13,292 nucleotides of DNA, taken from the NCBI GenBank assembly GCA_036558305.1, contig DATBFX010000333.1, positions 1 to 13,292 of the forward strand, read 5' to 3'. The translations under genes were made by a program, and so were the position numbers. Below, piece by piece: positions 1 to 6,347 of the stretch. The number at the start of each line of letters is the position of its first letter. The stretch's first letter is position 1. The notes beneath the pieces were generated by a model, which made no database searches, was not told the DNA's origin, and saw nothing but the letters and a program-made list of their open reading frames with translations. Origin of the DNA: DATBFX01 sp036558305 (GTDB lineage: Bacteria > Chloroflexota > Chloroflexia > Thermomicrobiales > UBA6265).

Positions 1-260
1 TGGACCGCACGACCTGGATCGACCGCATCGTCCTCAACGCCGAGATCATGCGCGGCAAACCGGTCGTGCGCGGCACCCGGATTCCGGTCGAGACGGTACT
101 GCGTCACCTCGCGGACGGGCTCGACGTCGAGGAGGTGTTGACGGCGTTTCCACGGTTGAGCCGCGAAGACGTCCGTGCCTGCGTCCAGTACGCGCACGAC
201 CTGGTCGCCGGCGAGATGCTCTTTCCCCGGGTCGAAACCGGACCGATACCGGACGCCTGA
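1..260 (+). CDS. DUF433 family antitoxin-like protein (5' end cut by one base)
   Basis: Small DUF433 protein (COG2442), a predicted DNA-binding antitoxin usually paired with a DUF5615 PIN-like toxin. The reading frame is open to the window edge and its first visible bases are TG, so the start codon (ATG or GTG) probably begins one base before the window, giving about 86 residues. An internal ATG at 48 would remove the family's N-terminal segment. The family signature is clear: RGKPVVRGTRIPVETVL, then a helical part (DGLDVEEVLTAFPRLSREDVRACVQYA) resembling the family's helix-turn-helix region. The stop at 258-260 is followed after one base by the GTG of the DUF5615 gene, so the two are translationally linked. 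Family assignment is firm. Antitoxin function is known only by prediction and gene pairing, and is inferred here. Confidence 0.88.
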   Translation, partial: DRTTWIDRIVLNAEIMRGKPVVRGTRIPVETVLRHLADGLDVEEVLTAFPRLSREDVRACVQYAHDLVAGEMLFPRVETGPIPDA

Positions 261-261
261 G

Positions 262-684
262 GTGCGACTCATCCTCGACGAGTGCGTCGACGTCCGCTTG
301 CTGGCGCTCTTGATTGCCGCCGGGCACGACGTCGTCGCCGTCGCCCTCTTTGGGAGGTTCGTGATGAAGGACACCGACGTTCTGGCGACCGCGACCGCCG
401 ATGCGCGCGCCGTCGTCAGCACCGACCGCGACTTCGCGCGCTCGGTCTTCTGGCGGCGTCCCCACCACGCCGGTTTCGTCCTCGTCGGCTTGAGCAACCT
501 CGACACCGCCTACCAGGCCGCGGAGGTCGACCGGGTTCTCCGTGGTCACGACACCCTCGACGGTACCGTCGTGGCGATCCTGGACGAGGGGGTCAGGATC
601 AGCCAGGGCCGGACTCCGGTCACCGAAACCCGACGCCCGTCCTCCGAAGCAACGAGGAAAAAGCATGTCCGCCGCCGGCGCTGA
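262..684 (+). CDS. DUF5615 family PIN-like protein (putative toxin partner of DUF433)
   Basis: About 140-residue PIN-like protein (DUF5615, COG4634), the predicted toxin/RNase half of a DUF433-DUF5615 module. The GTG at 262 is chosen because it places the family N-terminus LILDECVD at residues 3-10 and lies one base after the DUF433 stop. An upstream in-frame ATG at 175 would only add DUF433-overlapping sequence. Acidic residues expected for a PIN-type metal site are present: D6/E7 in LDECVD, D37 and D39 in MKDTDVLATA, and D55 and D57 in the STDRDFAR motif. After the domain (about residue 112) comes a basic, low-complexity tail ending KKHVRRRR, which overlaps the ribosome-binding site and first 20 bases of the next gene. 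The tail may be a by-product of that overlap. Toxicity is inferred. Confidence 0.85.
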   Translation: MRLILDECVDVRLLALLIAAGHDVVAVALFGRFVMKDTDVLATATADARAVVSTDRDFARSVFWRRPHHAGFVLVGLSNLDTAYQAAEVDRVLRGHDTLDGTVVAILDEGVRISQGRTPVTETRRPSSEATRKKHVRRRR

Positions 685-1444
685 TCCGATCTTCCTCGCC
701 AACCTGACCCCGAAGGAGATTCGGGAAGGCGGCTTCGACACCGCCGTTCTCGCCGTCGGCGCCACCGAGTACCACGGTGACCACCTCCCCTACTGCACCG
801 ACACCCTGATGGCCGAAGCGTTGGCGGTTCGCCTGGCGCGGGAATTGGGGACGGCGCTCGTCCTGCCCTCGCTCGCCTACGGGATGTCACTCCATTTGAT
901 GGCCTGGCCGTGGACGATGTCGCTCCGGCCGCAAACCCTGACCGACGTCGTGATCGACGTCGGCGAGTCGCTCCTGACCCACGGTATCACCCGCCTGCTC
1001 GTCGTTTCGGCCCACGACGGCAACCCCGCTCCGATCGAACACGCGGCCCGCGAGCTCGGCGACCGCCACGGCATGACCGTCGCGCTGTTTGCGGGGTGGC
1101 AAAGTCTTTCCCGCCAACTGCTCGCCGGCACCTACGACGTCGATCTCGACCACGGCGGCCAATCCGAGATGTCGGTCGTGCTCCATCTCCGCCCCGAGTT
1201 GGCCCACCCCGAACGAGCCGTCGATCTCCCCAACCAGCGGATGGATCACGTCGTCCGCGTGCTCGGTCCCTTCGACCGCGTCGTTCCGCACGGCTACAGC
1301 GGCCAACCCTCCCGTGGCACCGCCGCCGAAGGCGCCGCCATCCTCGACGCGATCGCCGCCCACGTCGGTCCCTTCCTGCGCGACCTGGTCGCCAACGGCT
1401 GGCGCAACGGAAGCTGGATGAGCGGCATCGAGAAGGGCGGCTGA
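665..1444 (+). CDS. Creatininase family protein (metal-dependent amidohydrolase)
   Basis: Cytosolic 259-residue protein of the creatininase/formamide-amidohydrolase family (PF02633), whose members hydrolyse cyclic or linear amide bonds using divalent metals. The start at 665 follows a GAGGAAAAAGC Shine-Dalgarno stretch and gives a normal family length. Metal ligands sit where the family expects them: E35 and H37 in GATEYHGDHLP, D46 in YCTDTLMAE, H117 in SAHDGN and E168 in HGGQSEMSVV. The more usual NGHGGN motif reads SAHDGN here and HAGxxET reads HGGQSEM, so it is not a typical creatinine hydrolase and the substrate is open. It overlaps the DUF5615 gene by 20 bases, suggesting co-transcription or chance packing. 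It converges on the hydrolase gene with only 16 bases between stops. Confidence 0.9.
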   Translation: MSAAGADPIFLANLTPKEIREGGFDTAVLAVGATEYHGDHLPYCTDTLMAEALAVRLARELGTALVLPSLAYGMSLHLMAWPWTMSLRPQTLTDVVIDVGESLLTHGITRLLVVSAHDGNPAPIEHAARELGDRHGMTVALFAGWQSLSRQLLAGTYDVDLDHGGQSEMSVVLHLRPELAHPERAVDLPNQRMDHVVRVLGPFDRVVPHGYSGQPSRGTAAEGAAILDAIAAHVGPFLRDLVANGWRNGSWMSGIEKGG

Positions 1445-1460
1445 GGGATGGTCCCTTTCG

Positions 1461-3047
1461 TTAGTGAACCGCGAAGTCGTCGCCCTTGCCCTGACCCGAC
1501 ACGATGTCGCCGATGGTGTCGTCGCGCACGCCGAAGTGGGTGTCTACCTTTGTTTTGTCGCGGGGCGGATCGCTCATCAGGAACACGTAAATTGTTCCCT
1601 TGACCTTACCGCCGGTCTTCTGGCTGACCACGATCGTTCGGATGAGGTGCATCCCGCCGGTGCGAGTCTTGGGATCCGTCGCGACGTCCGTTGCGTCTGC
1701 CTGCAGGTCGCCGTCGCGCCCCTTGGCCTTGATGGCGTTCCTGACGCCGCCCAGCGAGAGGACCGGGGTGCGGCCCGCCTCGGACCCCGGTTTTTCGGGG
1801 TGAGGGTTGTTCTCGATGGCATGACGGGTGTCGGTGCCAGGGGAGGTCGCCTTCGTGATCACGCGCAGCACCTTGCCGTCCTTGCCTTCGAGGAGCCAGT
1901 CCCGCACCATCTGGAACGACCTGGCGAACGGGCCGTCGGTGTCGCCCCCCGCGAACTCTCCACCCCCGTAGCCCGCCTCGACGAGCGTGACGTCCGTGAC
2001 GGCGTCGCCGGACTTGGCGAGATCCTTCACCGCTTGCCCGAGCGCCTTCCCGCCGCCGCTGTGGCCCGCAATCGAGATGGCGCCGCGTGGAATCGCGGCC
2101 GAGAGAGTGAGGTCGGCTTGGAGGTTGGTCAACACCGTCTGGACGATGCTCTCGTAGTCACCGGCACTCAGTGTGGCCCAGGGCGACTTCGTGGAGATCG
2201 CGCCGCCGCCGGCGGTCCACTCGTTGCCCTGTGGTGCGATGACGATCTGGTGGGCGCCAAGGTCGATCCCCGGCAGGTTCATGCCGATGGCGGGGTTCTC
2301 GCGGTCGTAGTTGTTCGCCTTGCCGCCGGAGTAGTCGGCGGCGTCGCCGTGGAAATACAGGACGATGTCCGCCTGCTTGCCGTCGAAATTCGGCGGGACG
2401 TAGACCATGACCGGGAGTGTGTCGGGGCGTCCCTTGCGCGGTGCGACCTTGGCCACGTAGACAAAACTCGCCGCCGCTTTCGCGTACTGGACGTCGCCGA
2501 GGTTCACGATGGATGTCCAGCCGAGTGGGTTGCCGGTTCCGGGCTCCTCCAAATTCGCGAACGTTCCCTTGCTGCCCTTGGTGGACGTTTCGGTAGCGAA
2601 GACCTTGACTCGCGTGCCGACCGCCAGGTTTTTCCCGGTCGTCTTGAAGTCGGGAGGGTCGCCGCGGACGGCGGCATTCGGGTCCGTGATCGTGTGCATG
2701 CCGATCATGGGCGGCGGCGGAGCGGCGTGAGACTGGCGGCGGATCGCCGTGTCCCGTTCCGCGTCGCCGCCGAGCCACGGCTGGACGTCCGGTGGCTCGT
2801 CGAGAATCAGGCGCTGCACCGCGAGGTTGCCGACGGTGCGCTGCATCCCGAGGATGGCCTGGTGACGGTGAGTGGTCGTGAGTTGGCGAAGGTGCCGGTG
2901 CCGGTCCTCGTCACCGGCCAGCCGTCGCTCCATGCCGACCGCGCCGGCGGGCTGATCGACCTCCAGTGCGGCGGGCGCGTGCGAAAGAGGGGTCACCGGC
3001 TCCGGCGTGTGCGTTCGGGCACCGGTCTCGGCGGCGTGGTCGATCAT
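1461..3047 (-). CDS. SH3-like plus alpha/beta-hydrolase protein with eCIS-type QRTVGN N-terminal segment
   Basis: 528-residue multidomain protein. ATG at 3047 is preferred because GAGGT lies seven bases upstream; a longer in-frame start at 3179 lacks a better site. Visible order: polar, probably disordered N-terminus (1-60); helical segment with HQAILGMQRTVGNLAVQRLIL (about 63-82); Pro/Ala linker (107-115); SH3b-like domain (about 121-186: VRGDP, VGTRVKVF, GWTSIVNL); then an alpha/beta hydrolase with FHGD as oxyanion-hole candidate (232-235) and nucleophile elbow AGHSGGG (327-333, Ser330). Asp and His partners cannot be assigned with certainty. The QRTVGN motif is known from the N-termini of DUF4157 and other proteins associated with extracellular contractile injection systems. 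There is no signal peptide or membrane helix. No injection-system genes are in view, so cargo status is inference. Confidence 0.8.
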   Translation of the reverse strand: MIDHAAETGARTHTPEPVTPLSHAPAALEVDQPAGAVGMERRLAGDEDRHRHLRQLTTTHRHQAILGMQRTVGNLAVQRLILDEPPDVQPWLGGDAERDTAIRRQSHAAPPPPMIGMHTITDPNAAVRGDPPDFKTTGKNLAVGTRVKVFATETSTKGSKGTFANLEEPGTGNPLGWTSIVNLGDVQYAKAAASFVYVAKVAPRKGRPDTLPVMVYVPPNFDGKQADIVLYFHGDAADYSGGKANNYDRENPAIGMNLPGIDLGAHQIVIAPQGNEWTAGGGAISTKSPWATLSAGDYESIVQTVLTNLQADLTLSAAIPRGAISIAGHSGGGKALGQAVKDLAKSGDAVTDVTLVEAGYGGGEFAGGDTDGPFARSFQMVRDWLLEGKDGKVLRVITKATSPGTDTRHAIENNPHPEKPGSEAGRTPVLSLGGVRNAIKAKGRDGDLQADATDVATDPKTRTGGMHLIRTIVVSQKTGGKVKGTIYVFLMSDPPRDKTKVDTHFGVRDDTIGDIVSGQGKGDDFAVH

Positions 3048-3277
3048 CCACAATACCTCAAGAGGGCGGCTTGCCGACGATTGAGGGCCATCGATTTTGC
3101 GGCGTTTGTCCTTATTCCTGACCCAGCGACTCTGCCCCTTCGTGTATCCCGGAGCGTCCCAAAGCCGATCGGGAGCCACGGAAAGTGTACGGCGTCACAC
3201 CGGAGGCGGTTGGTATTCGACCGCACTCCCGAAAAAAGCACGCCACCCTGGCCGTATCCCGCCGCGAGGTAAGACTG

Positions 3278-4069
3278 CTAACCACCCGACCCGGCACCGC
3301 CGGTGATCTCCCGCAGTGTCTGCACGTCCCGCGTCGCGCCCTGGACGATGTAGTTGCCGTCGCTGTTGCAGACGAGGAAGCGGACGCCGAGCCCGTACCA
3401 CTGGCGGAACGTCGGTGCTTCCCGGCTGACCATCCCGACCGGAATGCCGTACTTTCCGCACGTGTCAACTATCTGCTTCAGCGTGTCGATGAAGGTCGGA
3501 TGATCGACCTGTCCCGGAATGCCGAGGTTGATCGACAGGTCTTGCGGCCCGATGCAGACGACGTCGAGACCGGGAACCGAGGCGATGCCGTCGAGGTTCG
3601 CCACCGCCTGCGGCGACTCGACCTGAACCACGACGATGGTCTCGGCGTTAGCCTCTTCGACTGCCTCGGCCACACCGCGGACTTCGTAGGCATACCTGGC
3701 CCGACCACCCGCTCCACGCCGGCCCAGCGGCGGGTACTTGGCGTAGCTGACCGCCCGCTCGACTTCTTCCCGGGTCTCGACGCGGGGAATGATCACCCCT
3801 TGCGCGCCGAGGTCGAGCGCCCGCGCGACCAGCGGGTATTGCAGATCCGTCACGCGGACGAGCGGTGTGATCCCGAGCGTGAGCGAATACTGGACCAGCG
3901 TCAACAACGTGTCCCAGTCATAGAAGTTGTGCTCGCAATCGAACCAGAGAAAGTCGTGCCCGGATTGCGATAGCATTTTGATCGGTCCGACGGTCCTTGC
4001 CTCCTCGACGATCGGACCGCTGACCGCTTTCCCCTCGCGCAGTTTCGCCTTCAACCGGTTCGCTGGCAT
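3278..4069 (-). CDS. HpcH/HpaI family class II aldolase (2-keto-3-deoxy acid aldolase type)
   Basis: 263-residue TIM-barrel aldolase (PF03328) of the group cleaving 2-keto-3-deoxy sugar acids or 4-hydroxy-2-oxo acids to pyruvate plus an aldehyde (HpaI, GarL and RhmA relatives). Key residues match with a constant +2 offset from E. coli HpaI: H47 (FDCEHNF), R72 (LVRVTD), metal ligands E151 (VQVES) and D177 (GPQDLS). The segment GGRARYAYEV (121-130) and NLGIPGQVDHP (181-191) are also typical. ATG at 4069 follows GGGAGAG four bases away. It is divergent from the PLP enzyme with 72 bases between starts, implying shared control. A diverged copy of its first 27 codons and upstream region lies at 5324-5442. 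The exact substrate cannot be read from sequence; GarL-like or RhmA-like activity is plausible. Confidence 0.92.
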   Translation of the reverse strand: MPANRLKAKLREGKAVSGPIVEEARTVGPIKMLSQSGHDFLWFDCEHNFYDWDTLLTLVQYSLTLGITPLVRVTDLQYPLVARALDLGAQGVIIPRVETREEVERAVSYAKYPPLGRRGAGGRARYAYEVRGVAEAVEEANAETIVVVQVESPQAVANLDGIASVPGLDVVCIGPQDLSINLGIPGQVDHPTFIDTLKQIVDTCGKYGIPVGMVSREAPTFRQWYGLGVRFLVCNSDGNYIVQGATRDVQTLREITGGAGSGG

Positions 4070-4121
4070 CACACTCTCCCTTTGGCGACCGAACAACCAC
4101 GGCCGGGATTGTGCCAGAATC
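3990..4121. repeat. Direct repeat copy A: aldolase 5' end plus upstream region
   Basis: This segment covers codons 1-27 of the aldolase and its upstream region. It matches 5324-5442 in the same orientation. The first 80 bases align without gaps with about 11 differences (my count). The next part has diverged and is 13 bases shorter in copy B, but a terminal block, CCGGGATTGTGCCAGAATC in this copy, is almost identical. The two copies flank the PLP enzyme gene. Confidence 0.85.
4107..4121. promoter_or_regulatory. Imperfect palindrome, candidate operator/promoter core
   Basis: GATTGTGCCAGAATC pairs as GATT..TG.CA..AATC, with one mismatched pair and a single central base. It lies 37 bases upstream of the aldolase ATG and 20 bases upstream of the PLP-enzyme ATG. 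The same box with one change occurs at 5428-5442 in the decayed duplicate, inside sequence that has otherwise diverged. Both CACAAT (minus) and CAGAAT (plus) are -10-like hexamers within it, but no good -35 was found for either. The role is inferred. Confidence 0.4.
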
Positions 4122-4141
4122 GGGGAACGGAGGAGGATGGT

Positions 4142-5305
4142 ATGGCGAAAGGTGGAGCGATGGGAACGTCGATCTTCGACGAGATGGGGACGAAACCGGT
4201 CATCAACGCGCGCGGGATCTATTCGATGCTGGGCGGATCGGTTTTCTCGCCGCGCGTCTGGGCGGCGATGGAAGCGGCTGCACGCTCCTACGCCGATATG
4301 GCCGATCTGATCGCTGCCGCGGGCCGGGTCATTGCCGGTCTGCTCGGGACCGAAGCCGCCCTCCCGACGCCCGGCGTGGCGGCGTCCCTGGCGCTCGCGT
4401 CGGCGGCGTTTGTCGCGGAGGGAGACGGCGCGAAGCTCGAACGGTTGCCGGACGTTGCCGGCATGAAGACCGACGTCCTCATCCAGCAGCGGCATCGTTA
4501 CCGCTACGACCGTGCCCTTCGCCTCTCGGGCGCTCGTCTGGTCGCCGTTGGCGACGAGAATGGGACGACCGTCGACCAACTCGCGGCGGCGCTCGGGCCG
4601 CGGACGGCGGCGATCTGCGTTCCCGCCCACCTCGACGGCGAGCCCGGCACCGTCTCGCTCGCGGACGTCATCGCGACCGCTCATCGTCAGGACGTGCCGG
4701 TGCTGGTCGACGCGGCCTATCTCGTTTACCCGATCGAGCGCCTGCTGGCGCTGGCCCGCAGCGGTGCCGACGTCGTCTGCTTCAGCGCGAAGTACATGGG
4801 CGGACCGAACGCCGGCGGGTTCGTCTGCGGCCGGACAACCTGGGTCGATGCCGTCTCCCGTGCCGGGTTCACCTCCTTCGAGCTCGGCGAGCATCGCGTC
4901 TTTGGTCGTCCCTTCAAACTCGACCGGCACACCGTCGTCGGCGTTGTCGCCGCGCTCCAGGAGTGGTTGGAGATGGACCACGATGCCCGCCAGGAAGGCT
5001 ACGAACGCAAAGTCCAGACGATGATGGGGGCGCTGAGCGGCGTTCCCGGTATCGAGTTGACGCCGTGCAGCTTCTCCATGGAAGAGACGCTGATCCCGGA
5101 GCCGGTCAACTGCCTCCACGTCCGGATCACACCGGAGACCGGCACGACCGCACGCGACCTGGGCGCCGAACTCTGGGCCTTGAACCCGGCGATCGCGCTC
5201 CATGCGCGCGACGACACCCTCATGGCCGTCGTCGAGACGCTGGCCGAGGGCGAAGAGGAGATCGTGGCCGGACGAATCCGCGACGCGCTCGTCCGACGTC
5301 GCTGA
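4142..5305 (+). CDS. SelA/DgaE-like PLP-dependent enzyme (putative sugar-acid ammonia lyase type)
   Basis: 387-residue fold-type I PLP enzyme of the SelA-like family, which includes selenocysteine synthase and D-glucosaminate-6-phosphate ammonia-lyase (DgaE). ATG at 4142 is chosen because GGAGGAGG lies just upstream and the family N-terminus follows (IFDEMGTKPVINARGIYSMLGGS, residues 11-33; shown only to identify the start region). PLP residues: Asp190 in VLVDAAY and Schiff-base Lys217 in FSAKYMGGPNAGG. No SelA-specific N-terminal tRNA-binding domain and no selenocysteine genes are present, so SelA itself is unlikely. The usual SGGK motif reads FSAK here. The gene is divergent from a keto-acid aldolase, recalling ammonia-lyase plus aldolase pairs in amino-sugar-acid breakdown. 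Substrate unknown; family assignment strong. Confidence 0.85.
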   Translation: MAKGGAMGTSIFDEMGTKPVINARGIYSMLGGSVFSPRVWAAMEAAARSYADMADLIAAAGRVIAGLLGTEAALPTPGVAASLALASAAFVAEGDGAKLERLPDVAGMKTDVLIQQRHRYRYDRALRLSGARLVAVGDENGTTVDQLAAALGPRTAAICVPAHLDGEPGTVSLADVIATAHRQDVPVLVDAAYLVYPIERLLALARSGADVVCFSAKYMGGPNAGGFVCGRTTWVDAVSRAGFTSFELGEHRVFGRPFKLDRHTVVGVVAALQEWLEMDHDARQEGYERKVQTMMGALSGVPGIELTPCSFSMEETLIPEPVNCLHVRITPETGTTARDLGAELWALNPAIALHARDDTLMAVVETLAEGEEEIVAGRIRDALVRRR

Positions 5306-5323
5306 TCGGCTTGGGGGGAGAGA

Positions 5324-5403
5324 ACGGTCCTCGCCTCCGCGGCGATCGGACCGCTGACCGGTTTACCCTCGCGTCGCTTCGCTTTCAACCGATTCGTTGG
5401 CAT
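5324..5403 (-). pseudogene. Remnant of a second HpcH/HpaI aldolase gene (N-terminal 27 codons)
   Basis: Read on the minus strand from ATG at 5403, the sequence encodes MPTNRLKAKRREGKPVSGPI and then AAEARTV, matching 22 of the first 27 residues of the intact aldolase at 4069. Homology then stops abruptly at 5324, where the frame runs into unrelated sequence 18 bases from the PLP-enzyme stop. The catalytic barrel is missing, so no enzyme can be made. The remnant keeps its ATG and part of its upstream region, which marks it as a truncated duplicate rather than chance similarity. Most differences are scattered substitutions, so the duplication is not recent. Confidence 0.85.
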
Positions 5404-5442
5404 CTCGCGACGGACGACACGGTCCGGGATTGTGCCGGAATC
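5324..5442. repeat. Direct repeat copy B: decayed duplicate of aldolase 5' end and upstream region
   Basis: Partner of 3990-4121. The first 80 bases are ungapped against copy A. The last 39 bases correspond to 52 bases of copy A and end in CCGGGATTGTGCCGGAATC. The copy stops six bases before the end of the methyltransferase gene (5449). Together with the PLP-enzyme tail it fills the whole gap 5306-5448; nothing else is seen there. Confidence 0.85.
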
Positions 5443-5448
5443 ACCGCG

Positions 5449-6285
5449 CTACGTTTTTCGCCACACGAAGACCTCGGTGTCGGGTTGCACCTCGGCGAAC
5501 CGACCCGAGGGCGATGCCTCGTCCAGCAAGCGGCGGAGATCGTGCTCGAACTCGTCGCGCTGCTCGCCGAACAGGTGCGGTGCCGAACCGGAGTGAGAAA
5601 AGACCCAGGCGACGACGTCGTCCGGCGTCCGCACGAGCGCGTTGCCCGCGGGTACTCGAATCCGCTCCGGATCGGGAAAGCCGGCATCTCGTAGGACGTC
5701 CGCCTCATCGCCCGGGCTTCCGAAGCGCAACACTCCCTGCCCTGCCCGCCGAATCGGTCCCAGGTACCGCCGGACCAACTCCCGGATCGCGTCGTGCGGC
5801 GGGCTGGGGTAGGGCAATCCTTCGTCCGGCACGACCAGCGGTTCCTTCACGTCGGCCACCTGAATGAAGGCCCCGCCCGGTTCGAGCATCTCGCGGATGA
5901 TCGCGGCAACTCGCGGACGGTCCATCCAGTGAAAGGACTGACCGAACGTCGCGACGCGAAAGGTCCCGAGACCCGCCGATAACTCTTCGGCTCGCGCCTG
6001 CATCCAACGCACATTGGAGATTCCCGCGGTCGCGGCGCGGCGTCCGGCCTCCTCCAGCATCCCCGGGTCGGGATCGACGCCGATCACCTCGTCGAACAGG
6101 TGGGCAAGCAGCAGCGCCAAGACGCCCGGTCCGCATCCCACGTCGATCAGGCGGCCGTGACCGTCGAGCGACAACGTCTCGGCCAACGCGGCGGGGAGTC
6201 CCGCCGCATACGGAATGCGACCGGGCACGTAATAGGGAGCACTGCCACGGAACAGCGTTTCGTCCCATTCCCACCCTTTTGGCAT
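5449..6285 (-). CDS. Class I SAM-dependent methyltransferase
   Basis: 278-residue cytosolic methyltransferase of the Methyltransf_11/25 type. The glycine-rich SAM-binding motif I is LIDVGCGPG (46-54), followed by the acidic ribose-binding position D71 in GVDPDPGMLEEA. Motif II/post-I features are QARAEEL (96-102) and the FGQSFHWMD segment (114-122), where an aromatic cluster is common in this group. ATG at 6285 has GAGGG five bases upstream. The C-terminal third (about 190-278) lacks a recognisable accessory domain, so the acceptor (small molecule or other) cannot be named. Its start is divergent from the RraA-like gene, 62 bases apart, and the RraA promoter candidate overlaps its first codon. 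Its end abuts the decayed aldolase duplicate. Family is certain; substrate unknown. Confidence 0.9.
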   Translation of the reverse strand: MPKGWEWDETLFRGSAPYYVPGRIPYAAGLPAALAETLSLDGHGRLIDVGCGPGVLALLLAHLFDEVIGVDPDPGMLEEAGRRAATAGISNVRWMQARAEELSAGLGTFRVATFGQSFHWMDRPRVAAIIREMLEPGGAFIQVADVKEPLVVPDEGLPYPSPPHDAIRELVRRYLGPIRRAGQGVLRFGSPGDEADVLRDAGFPDPERIRVPAGNALVRTPDDVVAWVFSHSGSAPHLFGEQRDEFEHDLRRLLDEASPSGRFAEVQPDTEVFVWRKT

Positions 6286-6307
6286 CGTACCCTCGCTTTG
6301 CTATGCT
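6279..6307 (+). promoter_or_regulatory. Candidate sigma70-type promoter for the RraA-like gene
   Basis: TTGGCA at 6279-6284 (one mismatch to TTGACA), a 17-base spacer, and TATGCT at 6302-6307 (two mismatches to TATAAT). The predicted start would be near 6314, about 34 bases before the GTG. The -35 box overlaps the methyltransferase start codon on the other strand. Confidence 0.45.
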
Positions 6308-6328
6308 CCGGCTCCGTTTCGCGCATAG
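6301..6328. promoter_or_regulatory. Inverted repeat CTATGC-N16-GCATAG overlapping the -10 box
   Basis: Perfect six-base arms CTATGC (6301-6306) and GCATAG (6323-6328) separated by 16 bases. The left arm covers most of the -10 hexamer and the right arm falls just after the expected transcription start, the geometry of a repressor site. The arms are short, so chance occurrence is possible. Confidence 0.3.
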
Positions 6329-6347
6329 AGTGGCAAAGGAGAGCCAG

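Noticed and set aside
1444..1456. Short hairpin AGGGA-TGG-TCCCT between the converging creatininase and hydrolase genes as a terminator
   Set aside because: Only a five-base stem with a three-base loop and no proper T-run; too weak to claim.
1464..3272. Long open frame on the plus strand opposite the hydrolase gene (about 600 codons)
   Set aside because: It has no recognisable domain and a composition rich in R, V and D, typical of antisense frames in GC-rich DNA. The minus-strand frame has clear SH3-like and hydrolase motifs.
3048..3277. Possible small gene, RNA or promoter in the 230-base gap upstream of the hydrolase
   Set aside because: No convincing -35/-10 pair, no tRNA-like or riboswitch-like fold recognised, and open frames here are shadows without motifs.
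4070..5203. Upstream extension of the aldolase frame across the PLP-enzyme gene
   Set aside because: The aldolase family N-terminus begins at 4069 with a good ribosome-binding site; the extension is antisense to a clear PLP enzyme.
4142..5305. Calling the PLP enzyme selenocysteine synthase (SelA)
   Set aside because: Too short, lacking the SelA tRNA-binding N-terminus, and no selB, selD or tRNA-Sec nearby.
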